A DNA stretch of 27,346 nucleotides from contig JBKPDL010000182.1 in NCBI GenBank assembly GCA_046727855.1, forward strand, positions 1 through 27,346. Direction: 5' to 3'. A program made the translations under genes and the position numbers. Source of the DNA: DASPWV01 sp046727855 (GTDB taxonomy: Bacteria > Acidobacteriota > Vicinamibacteria > Vicinamibacterales > UBA2999). The notes below the pieces were generated by a model that had not been told where the DNA came from, did not search any database, and saw nothing but the letters and a program-made list of their open reading frames with translations. This document shows, piece by piece, positions 1 to 8,157 of the stretch (positions are counted from its first letter, which is position 1; the number at the start of each line of letters is the position of its first letter).

Positions 1-80
1 GAGTTCAGCTTGGCCGTCTGGCTGGAGAGCGCGCCCTGTGCGAGCACGAGCGAGAACACCGCGATGAGCATTCCGTTCAT
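1..80 (-). CDS. N-terminus of a secreted or membrane protein (runs off the window)
   Basis: Reading the minus strand from an ATG at 80 gives 26 codons that stay open to the window edge. They begin MNGMLIAVFSLVLAQG and continue through a polar stretch. The hydrophobic run followed by small and polar residues looks like a signal peptide or first membrane segment. Too little is present to name a family. The start is supported by a TACAAT box five bases upstream, which would give a leaderless transcript; no Shine-Dalgarno sequence fits. It lies downstream of the GGT-like gene on the same strand, but the upstream -10 box suggests its own promoter. Confidence 0.45.
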   Translation of the reverse strand, partial: MNGMLIAVFSLVLAQGALSSQTAKLN

Positions 81-85
81 GCCCC

Positions 86-91
86 ATTGTA
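86..91 (-). promoter_or_regulatory. -10 box for the left-edge gene, leaderless spacing
   Basis: The minus strand reads TACAAT, then GGGGC, then the ATG at 80. A -10 hexamer five bases from the start codon places transcription start at or next to the ATG, the arrangement expected of a leaderless mRNA. No convincing -35 box was seen. The same geometry recurs at 5039 and 18585. Confidence 0.4.
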
Positions 92-134
92 GGAAGCAAC
101 GTGCGCGACGCGCGAATGAGCTTGACGGCTGAGA

Positions 135-3032
135 TTAGTATGCCGCCACCGCGTGCGCGCGGCGCGGCTCCGCTCCGCCTTCGACGCGACGATTCTTCAC
201 GTCAACGCTGACTGCAGCGGCATAACCGTAGCGGACCTCCCCTTTCCGGCCGATCTTCTGGAACTTGTGACCGCGGGCGGCCAGATCCTGCAGGATCGCC
301 CGCGGGATGCGGTCCTCGATCTGCGTGAGCTCGGCATCGTCGCGAGGGTCAGCCGGATCACGGCCGGGCAGAAATCGCGGCGCCTCGACCGCTGCCTGCG
401 CGCCGAGCTTGCCGTCGATTACGTTGAGGATGATTCCGTAGACCGACAGCGGTATCCACGCGTTGCCCGCGCAGCCGACTGCCAGACGCGGCACTTCCCC
501 TTCGTTCGTGTTCTCGAACACCAAGGTCGGTACGCTGGTGCTGCTCGATCGCATTAACGGCAGCATGCTGCCGTATGCGCCCGCAGTGGTGCGTCCGGAG
601 CGGAGATGGTTGTTGTAGAGAAAGCCGAGGCCTTTGGAGACGTAGAACGTGCCGCCCCACGTGCTGAGCGTCTGCGTTACCGCAATCATGTTCCCTTGCG
701 CATCCGCGACGGCAAACGACGTTGTGCCGGTCGAGATCCGGGGCAGCAGCGATGGTGGCACATCGTCCTGTGACCGACGCTCGTAGCGGGAAGCTTTTCT
801 GGGATCGATTTTCTCGAACAACGTCCTCGCGTGTTCAGCGGTGAGGTGCTCGGCAAACTCCACGGGCCATCGCTCGGGATCGGCGACGCGCCGGACTTGA
901 TCGCGCACTTTCCAGGATTCGAGGACGTAATGAAAGTAGTCGGCATCGTTGGTGATCCGAGCGCCCGTCCGCGGCTCGTAGTTGTTGAGAATCTGCAGCG
1001 ACTCGAATAGCTGGATGCCGGTGGCGACCGGTGGGCCTCCGGCATACAGCGTATGACCTCGATAGCGCCCGACCACGGGCTCGCGCTCGATCGCGCGGTA
1101 CTGCGCGAGATCGGCAAAGGTGATGATGCCGCCGTTGGCCTGAAGGTCGGCCGCGATCTTGCGCGCGATCTCGCCGCGGTAAAAAGTGTCGGCGCCGTCC
1201 TTTGCGATCGCACGAAGTGTGCTGGCGTAGTCCTTGTTCACGAAGCGCTCGCCCGGCTTCGGTACTTTGCCCCCAGGCAGATAAATCCTCGCCGCCTCGG
1301 GCCACTTCGCCAGGAAGTGCCGTCCTTCGGCCACGCTGGTGGGAAGCGCCTCGTCGAGAATAAAGCCCTCGTCGGCTAACTTGATCGCCGGCTCAATCAG
1401 TTCCTCCCATTTCACCTTTCCGCTGCCGTATTTCCTGTACAGGTAGTCGAGGCCTGCGACCACGCCAGGGATATTTGCAGCGGCGGGACCGTCGGCCACA
1501 AGGCGGCCATCCTGAAAGATCGTGCGGTTGTCGGGCGTCGCGTGGCTCGGCGTCATGTCCTTGTAGTCGACAACCGTCGGCCGCTTCATGTCTTTGAGAT
1601 ACAGGACCGCAGTGCCATCACCACCCAGGCCCGATGCCTCGGGCTCGACCACCCCCAGGGCAAACGACGTCGCGACCAGCGCGTCAACGATGTTGCCGCC
1701 TCTCTCGAGCGCGAGACGGCCGGCCTCCGACGCGAGTGGATGGCCTGAGACCACGACGGCGCCGGACGCGGTGATAACTGGTTTGATCAGCGGCTGGTCG
1801 CCCACCATCTCGTCGATGATCGCTTCGAGTTCTGCAGCGCTCCTCGCCTGCAGCGCGCGCGGACGGTACGCCTCACGCAGCCGTGTCCACGCCTCGGCAC
1901 CCACGCCTGAGGAGTAGTACAAATCGCGCAGCGTTTGCCAGGTGCGATCGAACGCGGCGGCGTAGATATCCGCAGTCGCGGTGATTTCAGTTGCGATCGC
2001 GCCGCCGTCCTCGTGCACGGGCAATGGGGCCGGCACCTTCCACAACTGGAACGCGCGCGAGGTGGCAAAAAGAGGCGGCGCCACGGCTTCGTTGCGCAAC
2101 GGGTTGCCGTTGTAGAACGGTTCAGGATCCGGAAGACCTGCGACGATCAACGTGCGACCGTCCGGCGACCAGGCTGGCGAGCCTCCCAGGCGCGACACGA
2201 GTTGTGGCCCTGCGGCGGGCTTCGGCCGCGGAATCGGATCGCCATTGGCGTCGGGCCGCGGCGGTTCGACCGCAGTGACCCAGACCGACCCGGTGCCCTC
2301 GCGCACCGCGTAAAACGCGATGCGCTGGTTGTCGGGAGCCCACGACGCGCTGGCCTCGGCGCCGCGGGCGCGCGTAACCCGCACCGCGCGCTGCACCTCC
2401 TTTGCGTCCGCTCCTAGCTGCATGGCCCAGAGATCGACATCGCCGTCGGAGTCGCGATCTGAGACGAAAACCACGCGCTCGCCGTTTGGCGATACGCGCG
2501 GTTCGGTCTCGTTGTCATTGGTTTGCGTGAGCGGCACCGGCGCTTGCCACGCGGGAGATCCCGCGACGGGAGCGATTGCGTACAGATCCCACTGGCGGCC
2601 CGGGTCGCTTACGCGACCCGCCGGCGGCGCCTGGCGATGAGCAAACACGAGGCGCCCATCAGGCGTCCACGACGGCCAACGCTCGTCGCCGGGCATCGAC
2701 GTCACCGGTTCGGCGGCGCCGGTTTTCAGTTGAGCAGTGTAGATGTCGAAACCTTCGCCACCGTTGATGGCAAAGGCAATGCGAGTGCCGTCGGGCGACC
2801 ACGCCGGATCGCGTTCGACCACGGTCGGGGCACCCGCGCTGTCAGCATCCGCCGCGAGCGCCTTCGGCTGCCTGCCCTCTGGCGTCATCGTCCAGATGCG
2901 ATCGAAATAAGAAACAGCAATGCGCTTGCCGTCGGGTGACCAGGCAGGGTCCTGCATGCCGATGGATTCAACCTGCGCGTGGCCGGGAAGAATCGCGAGA
3001 ACGAGGAGGATTGGGGGGAGATAACGGCGCAT
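135..3032 (-). CDS. Secreted TolB/tricorn-type propeller fused to gamma-glutamyltransferase-like domain
   Basis: 965 residues. Residues 1-19 form a signal peptide (hydrophobic run ending GHA). Residues 24-300 hold about six propeller blades with the TolB/WD40-like signature (A-W-S-P-D-G-x-R-I-A), at about 29, 77, 121, 180, 230 and 287. Residues 355-412 (AAFDRTWQTLRDLYY, then W..LREAYRP and a helical stretch) resemble the C1 helical domain of tricorn proteases, but the PDZ and serine-protease parts are absent. Residues 427-965 are a gamma-glutamyltransferase (Ntn hydrolase) fold with the SGHPLASEAG, ASGLGGDG and TTSFAVADAQGN motifs; Thr770 is the expected self-processing nucleophile. The family's PGG oxyanion motif is altered to CAGN and the NQMDDF-like motif to NNHLRSG, so substrate use may differ from classical glutathione hydrolysis. 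Expected to act outside the cytoplasm. Domain calls are confident; the activity is inferred. Confidence 0.85.
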   Translation of the reverse strand: MRRYLPPILLVLAILPGHAQVESIGMQDPAWSPDGKRIAVSYFDRIWTMTPEGRQPKALAADADSAGAPTVVERDPAWSPDGTRIAFAINGGEGFDIYTAQLKTGAAEPVTSMPGDERWPSWTPDGRLVFAHRQAPPAGRVSDPGRQWDLYAIAPVAGSPAWQAPVPLTQTNDNETEPRVSPNGERVVFVSDRDSDGDVDLWAMQLGADAKEVQRAVRVTRARGAEASASWAPDNQRIAFYAVREGTGSVWVTAVEPPRPDANGDPIPRPKPAAGPQLVSRLGGSPAWSPDGRTLIVAGLPDPEPFYNGNPLRNEAVAPPLFATSRAFQLWKVPAPLPVHEDGGAIATEITATADIYAAAFDRTWQTLRDLYYSSGVGAEAWTRLREAYRPRALQARSAAELEAIIDEMVGDQPLIKPVITASGAVVVSGHPLASEAGRLALERGGNIVDALVATSFALGVVEPEASGLGGDGTAVLYLKDMKRPTVVDYKDMTPSHATPDNRTIFQDGRLVADGPAAANIPGVVAGLDYLYRKYGSGKVKWEELIEPAIKLADEGFILDEALPTSVAEGRHFLAKWPEAARIYLPGGKVPKPGERFVNKDYASTLRAIAKDGADTFYRGEIARKIAADLQANGGIITFADLAQYRAIEREPVVGRYRGHTLYAGGPPVATGIQLFESLQILNNYEPRTGARITNDADYFHYVLESWKVRDQVRRVADPERWPVEFAEHLTAEHARTLFEKIDPRKASRYERRSQDDVPPSLLPRISTGTTSFAVADAQGNMIAVTQTLSTWGGTFYVSKGLGFLYNNHLRSGRTTAGAYGSMLPLMRSSSTSVPTLVFENTNEGEVPRLAVGCAGNAWIPLSVYGIILNVIDGKLGAQAAVEAPRFLPGRDPADPRDDAELTQIEDRIPRAILQDLAARGHKFQKIGRKGEVRYGYAAAVSVDVKNRRVEGGAEPRRAHAVAAY

Positions 3033-3137
3033 GGTGGTTGGCGGACCTGCCCTTCGACTCCGCGGAATTGCGAGTCGCTCAGGCCGAGGAAGTCCGCGGC
3101 TACGTGAATCAATACGGCAAGATCCGCCCGCTGCCTG

Positions 3138-5006
3138 TTAGATCGAAAACGGAGCGGCCGTACCGACGGCTTCAACGATCTGTCGCGCGGAGATGCCGTA
3201 TTTATCGATCAATTCCTCCGGCTTGCCGCTGCGCGGGATTTCCCGCACAGCGAGACGCGTCACGGTGAGACCTGCCGGCGCGACGGCGCGTGCAACAGCG
3301 TCACCGATGCCACCGACGACGTAGTGATCCTCGACGGTAATCAACCGCTTGGTCGCTCGTCCCGCCGCTGTCAAGGTGGCCGCATCGACCGGTTGAACCG
3401 AGTAGAGGTCGATCACGCGGATCGAAATGTTCTTCGCCTTCAGCTCGTCATACGCCTTGAGCGCTTCAAATACCGTGATGCCCGCGCCGACGACTGTTGC
3501 CACGTCCTGGTCGCTCTGGCGCAGAACCTTGCAGCCGCCGACGGGAAACATCTCCGTGCTTTGGTAGATCACGGGCGTTTTTGGACGGGTGATCCGGATG
3601 TAAACGGGGCCATGGTGATACGCCGCGGCGGCCAGCAAGCGTTCGGTGCTCACGGCGTCGCACGGATACAGCACCGTCAGATTCGGCTCGGCCGTCATCA
3701 TCGCAAGATCTCCCAGCGCCATTTGCGACGGTCCGTCTTCGCCGATCGACACGCCGGCGTGTGAACCGGCCATCTTCACGCCGAGGTCACTGATCGCCAT
3801 CATGCGAACGAAGTCCGCGGCACGCGAGAAGAACGCGGCGAAGGTCGAAGGAAATGGAATCGCCCCGCGCGAGGCCAATCCCATACTCGCGCCGATCATC
3901 CCCTGCTCCGCGATGAAGCATTGATAAAACCGCTCGGGATGTGCCGCCTCGAACTTGTCGCTGAACGTCGAGTTCTTGACGTCGCCGTCGAGTGCGACGA
4001 TACGTGGATCCGCTCCGCCCAGCCGGGCGAGTGCCGCACCGTACGCTTCGCGCGTCGCCACACTGTCACCAAGTTTGTATGGCGGCGGGTCGAGCTGCGA
4101 CGGCTGCTCCACGGGCGGGCTCTTCGCCGGCGGCCTGGCAATTTCGATCTGCGTTCCTGGCGGTTCCGGAACCAGCTGCGCTTCGAGCTCGCGGATCGCG
4201 CGATCCATCTCGTCGCCCTTCTTGAGCGGCTTGCCATGCCAGTTGGGCGCGCCTTCGAGGAACGACACGCCTTTCCCTTTCACCGTGCGCGCGAGAATCA
4301 CCGTGGGGACATTGGGTGTGCGCCGCGCCTCGGCGAGCGCGGCGAGCACGCGCTCGAGGTTGTGACCGTCAATCACAAGGGCGTGCCATCCAAAGCCGGC
4401 CCATCGCGCGCGATGCGCGTCCATGTCGTGATCGAGCTGCGTCGCGCCGCTTTGTCCCAGACCGTTGACGTCGACAATCCCGCAGAGGGATCCGAGCTTG
4501 TAGAAAACGGCCATCGCCGCGGCTTCCCACACCGATCCCTCGGCCGTCTCACCGTCGCCCATCAGCACGTAGGTCCGCGCGTCGCTTCCAATCCTTCGCG
4601 CATTGAGCGCGATGCCAATGCCCGCGGCGAGTCCCTGCCCGAGCGAGCCGGTCCCGACATCGACAAATGGAAGGCGCGGAGTCGGATGCCCTTCGAGATC
4701 AGACGTGAACTTGCGCAGCTCGAGCAGTTCCGATTCCGATATGATGCCGGCTTCAACCCAGGCCGCGTACAGAATCGGCGCCGCGTGCCCCTTCGACAAC
4801 ACGAAGCGATCGGCAAACGGGTTTTTCGGATCCGTCGGGTCGTAGCGCATCTCGGCAAAGAACAACGCCGCCATGAGCTCCGCGGCCGAACAGCACGTCG
4901 TCGGATGCCCGCTTCCTGCTTCGCTTGTCGCGCGGATCGATTCGATCCGCAGGCGCGTCGCAATGTTTTTCAGCGCGGGAAGAACGGCGGGCGTGTCGAC
5001 TGGCAC
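3138..5006 (-). CDS. tkt: Transketolase, animal (TKT) type
   Basis: ThDP-dependent enzyme that moves two-carbon ketol units in the pentose phosphate pathway. From the GTG at 5006 it is 622 aa. The N-terminal GSGHPTTCCSAAELMAALFF block, FVLSKGHAAPILYA, HPTP, GTGSLGQGL, the cofactor motif GDGE...DVNGLGQSG and WHGKPL are clear. The second half carries the pyrimidine domain (STFAAFF, GSHAGVSIGEDGPSQMALEDL-like) and the C-terminal EDHYVVGGIGDAV motif. These blocks and the length resemble human TKT more than the ~660-aa E. coli TktA type. An upstream frame to 5138 is open but overlaps the divergent gene. GTG 5006 is preferred because GAGGA (5011-5015) lies just before it and a -10 box sits about 31 bases upstream; TTG at 5009 is an alternative. 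Confidence 0.9.
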   Translation of the reverse strand: MPVDTPAVLPALKNIATRLRIESIRATSEAGSGHPTTCCSAAELMAALFFAEMRYDPTDPKNPFADRFVLSKGHAAPILYAAWVEAGIISESELLELRKFTSDLEGHPTPRLPFVDVGTGSLGQGLAAGIGIALNARRIGSDARTYVLMGDGETAEGSVWEAAAMAVFYKLGSLCGIVDVNGLGQSGATQLDHDMDAHRARWAGFGWHALVIDGHNLERVLAALAEARRTPNVPTVILARTVKGKGVSFLEGAPNWHGKPLKKGDEMDRAIRELEAQLVPEPPGTQIEIARPPAKSPPVEQPSQLDPPPYKLGDSVATREAYGAALARLGGADPRIVALDGDVKNSTFSDKFEAAHPERFYQCFIAEQGMIGASMGLASRGAIPFPSTFAAFFSRAADFVRMMAISDLGVKMAGSHAGVSIGEDGPSQMALGDLAMMTAEPNLTVLYPCDAVSTERLLAAAAYHHGPVYIRITRPKTPVIYQSTEMFPVGGCKVLRQSDQDVATVVGAGITVFEALKAYDELKAKNISIRVIDLYSVQPVDAATLTAAGRATKRLITVEDHYVVGGIGDAVARAVAPAGLTVTRLAVREIPRSGKPEELIDKYGISARQIVEAVGTAAPFSI

Positions 5007-5036
5007 CAAATCCTCACAATAGGTGTAGGCGCGAAC

Positions 5037-5044
5037 ATTATAAT
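5037..5044. promoter_or_regulatory. Palindromic bidirectional -10 element
   Basis: ATTATAAT is its own reverse complement, so each strand carries a perfect TATAAT: 5039-5044 on plus and 5042-5037 on minus. On plus, six bases (TCCCCG) separate it from the ATG at 5051, which fits a leaderless mRNA. On minus, transcription would begin near 5030, leaving a leader of about 24 nt with GAGGA before the transketolase GTG. No good -35 box is visible on either side. Confidence 0.6.
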
Positions 5045-5050
5045 TCCCCG

Positions 5051-5539
5051 ATGCGTGCTGTGCGGTACGTGTACGTACTGGCACTGGCGCTGTGGCTGGG
5101 CGGCATGGCGCTTGCGGGGTTCGTCGTCGCGCCCACAATCTTCAGCGTCCTGCAGGCGTCGAACGGTTCGACGGGACGCGTGCTGGCCGGCGATGTCTTC
5201 GCCGCCGTGCTGCGCCGGCTCTACATGCTCGGAGGCATCGCCGGTGGGCTGATGTTCGTGGCGCTCACGATCCAGCGCATCATTGGCCCGCGTCCGAAAG
5301 CCTACGGTGTCCGCGCCGCCCTCATCGTGGTAATGCTCGCCCTTACCGGCTACGCCGCACTGATTGCTCAACCACGCATCGAGCAGATCCAGCGGAGCGT
5401 GAACGGCCCGATCGCCGAGCTGAAAGCCGACGATCCGCGCAGGACCGAATTCGACGGCTTGCACAGTATTTCGACGACGTTGATGGGTTTGACGATAGTC
5501 GGTGGCCTCGCCCTGGTCGCCTGGGAAACTCGAGAATAG
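5051..5539 (+). CDS. DUF4149 / TMEM205-like four-helix membrane protein
   Basis: 162 residues with four hydrophobic helices: about 4-26 (VRYVYVLALALWLGGMALAG), 55-78, 88-108 and 138-157. The VLALALWLGGM..AGFVVAP start, the conserved RLY in the second segment and the HSISTTLMGL ending match the DUF4149 family of inner-membrane proteins, whose biochemical role is not established. The ATG at 5051 is chosen over longer frames because a TATAAT box ends six bases before it and because the homologous region begins there. It is the first gene of a tight operon; the next gene starts two bases after its stop. Confidence 0.8.
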   Translation: MRAVRYVYVLALALWLGGMALAGFVVAPTIFSVLQASNGSTGRVLAGDVFAAVLRRLYMLGGIAGGLMFVALTIQRIIGPRPKAYGVRAALIVVMLALTGYAALIAQPRIEQIQRSVNGPIAELKADDPRRTEFDGLHSISTTLMGLTIVGGLALVAWETRE

Positions 5540-5541
5540 CT

Positions 5542-6003
5542 ATGAGCGTGACGACTTACGAAGATGTGCTGCGCCAACTCCGCAGCGCGATCAATCAGTC
5601 AGCGACGCACCGGGAAGCGATGCGGCAAGCTGTCGGCATTTTGAAACACACGATGCCGGACTACTCCTGGGTCGGAATCTACTTGCTCGAGGGAGGGCAG
5701 CTGCATCTCGGACCGTTTGAAGGCAAGTCGTCGCCGCACACCACGATTCCGCTGAACAAGGGCATTTGTGGCGCTGCCGCGACGCGAGGCGAAACCATCA
5801 TCGTGGACGATGTCGATGCGGACCCACGTTATCTCGCGTGCAGCCTCGAAACGCGGTCGGAGATTGTGGTGCCGATCAAGAGCGCCACACGCATCCTGGG
5901 TGAAATCGACGTCGATAGCGACAAGAAAGCGGCCTTCGGGCCGGCCGATCGCGAGCTGCTCGAAGTGACCGCATCGCTCCTCGCCCGGAAATTTCCGGTA
6001 TGA
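5542..6003 (+). CDS. GAF-domain protein, free methionine-(R)-sulfoxide reductase-like
   Basis: 153 residues, a single GAF domain. The order YSWVGIYLLE, LGPFEGK, IPLNKGICGAAA, then YLACSLETRSEIVVPI and GEIDVDS follows the fRMsr family (E. coli MsrC/YebR), which reduces free methionine-R-sulfoxide. The Cys of GICG and the Cys of LACS match the second and third family cysteines; the latter is the usual catalytic one. The first family cysteine, ten residues before GICG, is His here, so the standard resolving disulfide cannot form in the usual way. The ATG at 5542 follows the DUF4149 stop by two bases, and the stop overlaps the isocitrate dehydrogenase start as ATGA, suggesting translational coupling. 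Reductase function is probable but not certain; a ligand-binding GAF role is possible. Confidence 0.75.
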   Translation: MSVTTYEDVLRQLRSAINQSATHREAMRQAVGILKHTMPDYSWVGIYLLEGGQLHLGPFEGKSSPHTTIPLNKGICGAAATRGETIIVDDVDADPRYLACSLETRSEIVVPIKSATRILGEIDVDSDKKAAFGPADRELLEVTASLLARKFPV

Positions 6004-7007
6004 CGCACACCATCACGTTGATCCCAGGCGACGGCATTGGACCAGAAGTCACCTTCGCGGTGGTGCAGATTCTCGAGACCGCCGGCCTCAAAGTTCGTTG
6101 GGAGGAGTTCACGGCCGGAGCAACGGCGATCGCCGAATACGGCACCACGTTGCCAGAGCCGCTCCTCGCGTCGATTCGCAAGAACAAGGCTGCGCTCAAG
6201 GGTCCGATCACGACACCCATTGGCGCAGGGTTCACGAGCGTAAACGTCGGTCTGCGCAAGGCGCTCGAGCTCTACGCCAATCTGCGACCGGTCTGGAATC
6301 TGCCGGGGGTGCCATCACGATATCAAAACGTGGACCTCGTGATCGTGCGCGAGAACACCGAAGATCTCTACTCCGGGCTGGAGCACGAAGTCGTCAAGGG
6401 CGTTGTCGAGAGCTTGAAGATCATCACGGAAGAAGCCTCGACGAGGATTGCGCGGTTTGCGTTCGAGTACGCGCGGCGCCACAAGCGCAAGCGCGTGACC
6501 GCTGTGCACAAGGCGAACATCATGAAGCTTGGCGACGGCTTGTTCATCGACTGTGCGCGGCGCGTGGCAAAGAACTACGCCGACGTGCAGTACGACGAGC
6601 GGATCGTGGACGCCGCGTGCATGCACCTGGTGATGCATCCGGAGCGCTACGACGTGCTGCTGCTGCCCAATCTGTATGGCGATATCGTGTCGGATTTGTG
6701 CGCTGGCCTCGTCGGGGGATTGGGCGTCGTGCCGGCGGCGAACCTTGGCGAGGACGGGATCGGTGTGTTCGAGGCGGTGCACGGAACTGCACCAGACATC
6801 GCGGGGCAGAACAAGGCAAATCCCACCGCGCTGTTGCTGTCAGGCGTGCTGATGCTGCGTCATCTCCACGAAGACGACAAGGCCGACCGCATCATGAAGG
6901 CGTTATGGGCGGCTTTGGCCGACGGTTCAGCGCGCACCGTGGACATCGGCGGCACCGCGACGACGACGCAGTTTACAGAAGCTGTCTGCAAAGCTCTGCA
7001 GGCGTAA
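6000..7007 (+). CDS. Isocitrate dehydrogenase, NAD+-type (IDH3-like)
   Basis: 335-residue beta-decarboxylating dehydrogenase, which oxidises isocitrate to 2-oxoglutarate in the TCA cycle. Visible motifs are LIPGDGIGPEV at the N-terminus, GPITTPIGAGFTSVNVGLRK (substrate loop), LYANLRPVWNLPGV, REN-TEDLYSGLEHE, the KANIMKLGDGLF lysine, the metal-binding PNLYGDIVSDLCAGLVGGLG aspartates and EAVHGTAPDIAG-x-NKANPTA. The D-I after HGTAP, rather than K-Y, is typical of NAD specificity, and the overall pattern matches mitochondrial-type IDH3 subunits. 3-isopropylmalate and homoisocitrate dehydrogenases share the fold. The substrate loop with its serine and VNVGLRK favours isocitrate. Its start overlaps the GAF gene stop by four bases. 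Confidence 0.85.
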   Translation: MTHTITLIPGDGIGPEVTFAVVQILETAGLKVRWEEFTAGATAIAEYGTTLPEPLLASIRKNKAALKGPITTPIGAGFTSVNVGLRKALELYANLRPVWNLPGVPSRYQNVDLVIVRENTEDLYSGLEHEVVKGVVESLKIITEEASTRIARFAFEYARRHKRKRVTAVHKANIMKLGDGLFIDCARRVAKNYADVQYDERIVDAACMHLVMHPERYDVLLLPNLYGDIVSDLCAGLVGGLGVVPAANLGEDGIGVFEAVHGTAPDIAGQNKANPTALLLSGVLMLRHLHEDDKADRIMKALWAALADGSARTVDIGGTATTTQFTEAVCKALQA

Positions 7008-7038
7008 TGGCAACGATGCTATATTCCGCCTGGTATTG

Positions 7039-8157
7039 ATGGACGAGATCACCGAAGCCGTACTCTCGCGGCAGGAAGTGGCGCGCTACCTCGAAGGCAG
7101 CCACGGCGTGTCGGGTGACGCTGCCCGGGAACGCGTCATTTCATATCTCGAAGAGCTGAGAACGACGCAGCGCTACGAGCTCTATCGCGCGCTCGAATAT
7201 CCGCTCTACCCGATTCTTCGCAAGATCGAACGCGTCGGCGAAAACACCGCGGCGGCAGTTGACGCGGCAAACCGCTATCGCCTCGCGTATGCCTCGAATC
7301 ATCGCAGCCACATCGACTATCTCGTCGAGCCGCTCGTTCTGGACGATGCCGGCATCCGGCCGCCGATCATCGCAGCCGGGATCAACCTCTTTGGCGGCCC
7401 GCTCGGCTTGATCAACAGGTATGTGACCGGCGCGCTCCCGATTCGCCGAAACTCGAAGGACCCGGCCTATCTGATCACGCTCAAGGCCTACGTCGCGGAG
7501 CTGCTGCGCAGGCACGACCTCTTTTTCTATCCAGAGGGCGGACGGAGTTACAACGGCGAATTGAAGACGTTCAAAACCGGCCTGTTGAGCGCGGCGCTTG
7601 CGGCCGAAGTGCCCAGCCTCGCGGTGCTGCCAACGTCTATCTCCTACGAGCTCGTACTCGAGGACCACATTCTTGCGAAGCAGGGCGTCAAGCGGCACCA
7701 GCGGCCATTCCGGCGCGAGCTCGCAGAGATGGTGCGGTTTGCGATGGGGTATCGCAGCCGTGCGATTGTCACGTTCGGGCGGCCGATTCCCGTTGCCGGC
7801 TTCGACGACTCGTCGCGGCGCGCGGTTCTCGACCTTGCGCACCATGTGCGCAGCGAGATCGGCCGCTTGTACAAGGTGTTGCCGACGGCGCTTGTCGCCG
7901 CGGCCATGCGGCCGTCGATCACACGCGCGGACCTCGTCGATCGCGTCAATACGCTCCTCGACACATTGCGCGGGCTCAACGCCAATCTCGGCGTCCGGAC
8001 CGCGCGCGAGGCGGTGGAGGCGGCTGCTGAAGCGTTCGAGGCGCGCGGTATCATTGTGATCGAGAACGGACGCTTTCGGGTGCGTGAGCGGAACGTGCTG
8101 CGCTACTATGCGCGTTCGATCCAGCACCTGCTGTCCCCCGGCGGCCCGACGCACTGA
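7039..8157 (+). CDS. PlsB-like glycerol-3-phosphate acyltransferase
   Basis: 372 residues, shorter than E. coli PlsB (about 800 aa) and with no obvious membrane helix. The four acyltransferase blocks are present: NHRSHID (His88, Asp93) as the catalytic HX4D, GALPIRR, FFYPEGGRSYNGELKTFKTG (Glu166) for glycerol-3-phosphate binding, and AVLPTSISYE. The GGRSYNGEL form is the PlsB type rather than PlsC, so acylation of the sn-1 position of glycerol-3-phosphate is the likely role. The ATG at 7039 is chosen over the adjacent TTG at 7036. A TATATT sequence (7020-7025) could give a short-leader internal promoter. It follows isocitrate dehydrogenase by 31 bases, and its TGA overlaps the next ATG (TGATG). 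Confidence 0.82.
   Translation: MDEITEAVLSRQEVARYLEGSHGVSGDAARERVISYLEELRTTQRYELYRALEYPLYPILRKIERVGENTAAAVDAANRYRLAYASNHRSHIDYLVEPLVLDDAGIRPPIIAAGINLFGGPLGLINRYVTGALPIRRNSKDPAYLITLKAYVAELLRRHDLFFYPEGGRSYNGELKTFKTGLLSAALAAEVPSLAVLPTSISYELVLEDHILAKQGVKRHQRPFRRELAEMVRFAMGYRSRAIVTFGRPIPVAGFDDSSRRAVLDLAHHVRSEIGRLYKVLPTALVAAAMRPSITRADLVDRVNTLLDTLRGLNANLGVRTAREAVEAAAEAFEARGIIVIENGRFRVRERNVLRYYARSIQHLLSPGGPTH

Noticed and set aside
5007..5138. 44-codon extension of transketolase
   Set aside because: It overlaps the divergent DUF4149 start and the promoter palindrome, and has no family similarity.
5092..5541. 150-codon N-terminal extension of the GAF protein
   Set aside because: It is an Arg-rich shadow of the DUF4149 gene in another frame; the ATG at 5542 fits the fRMsr family.
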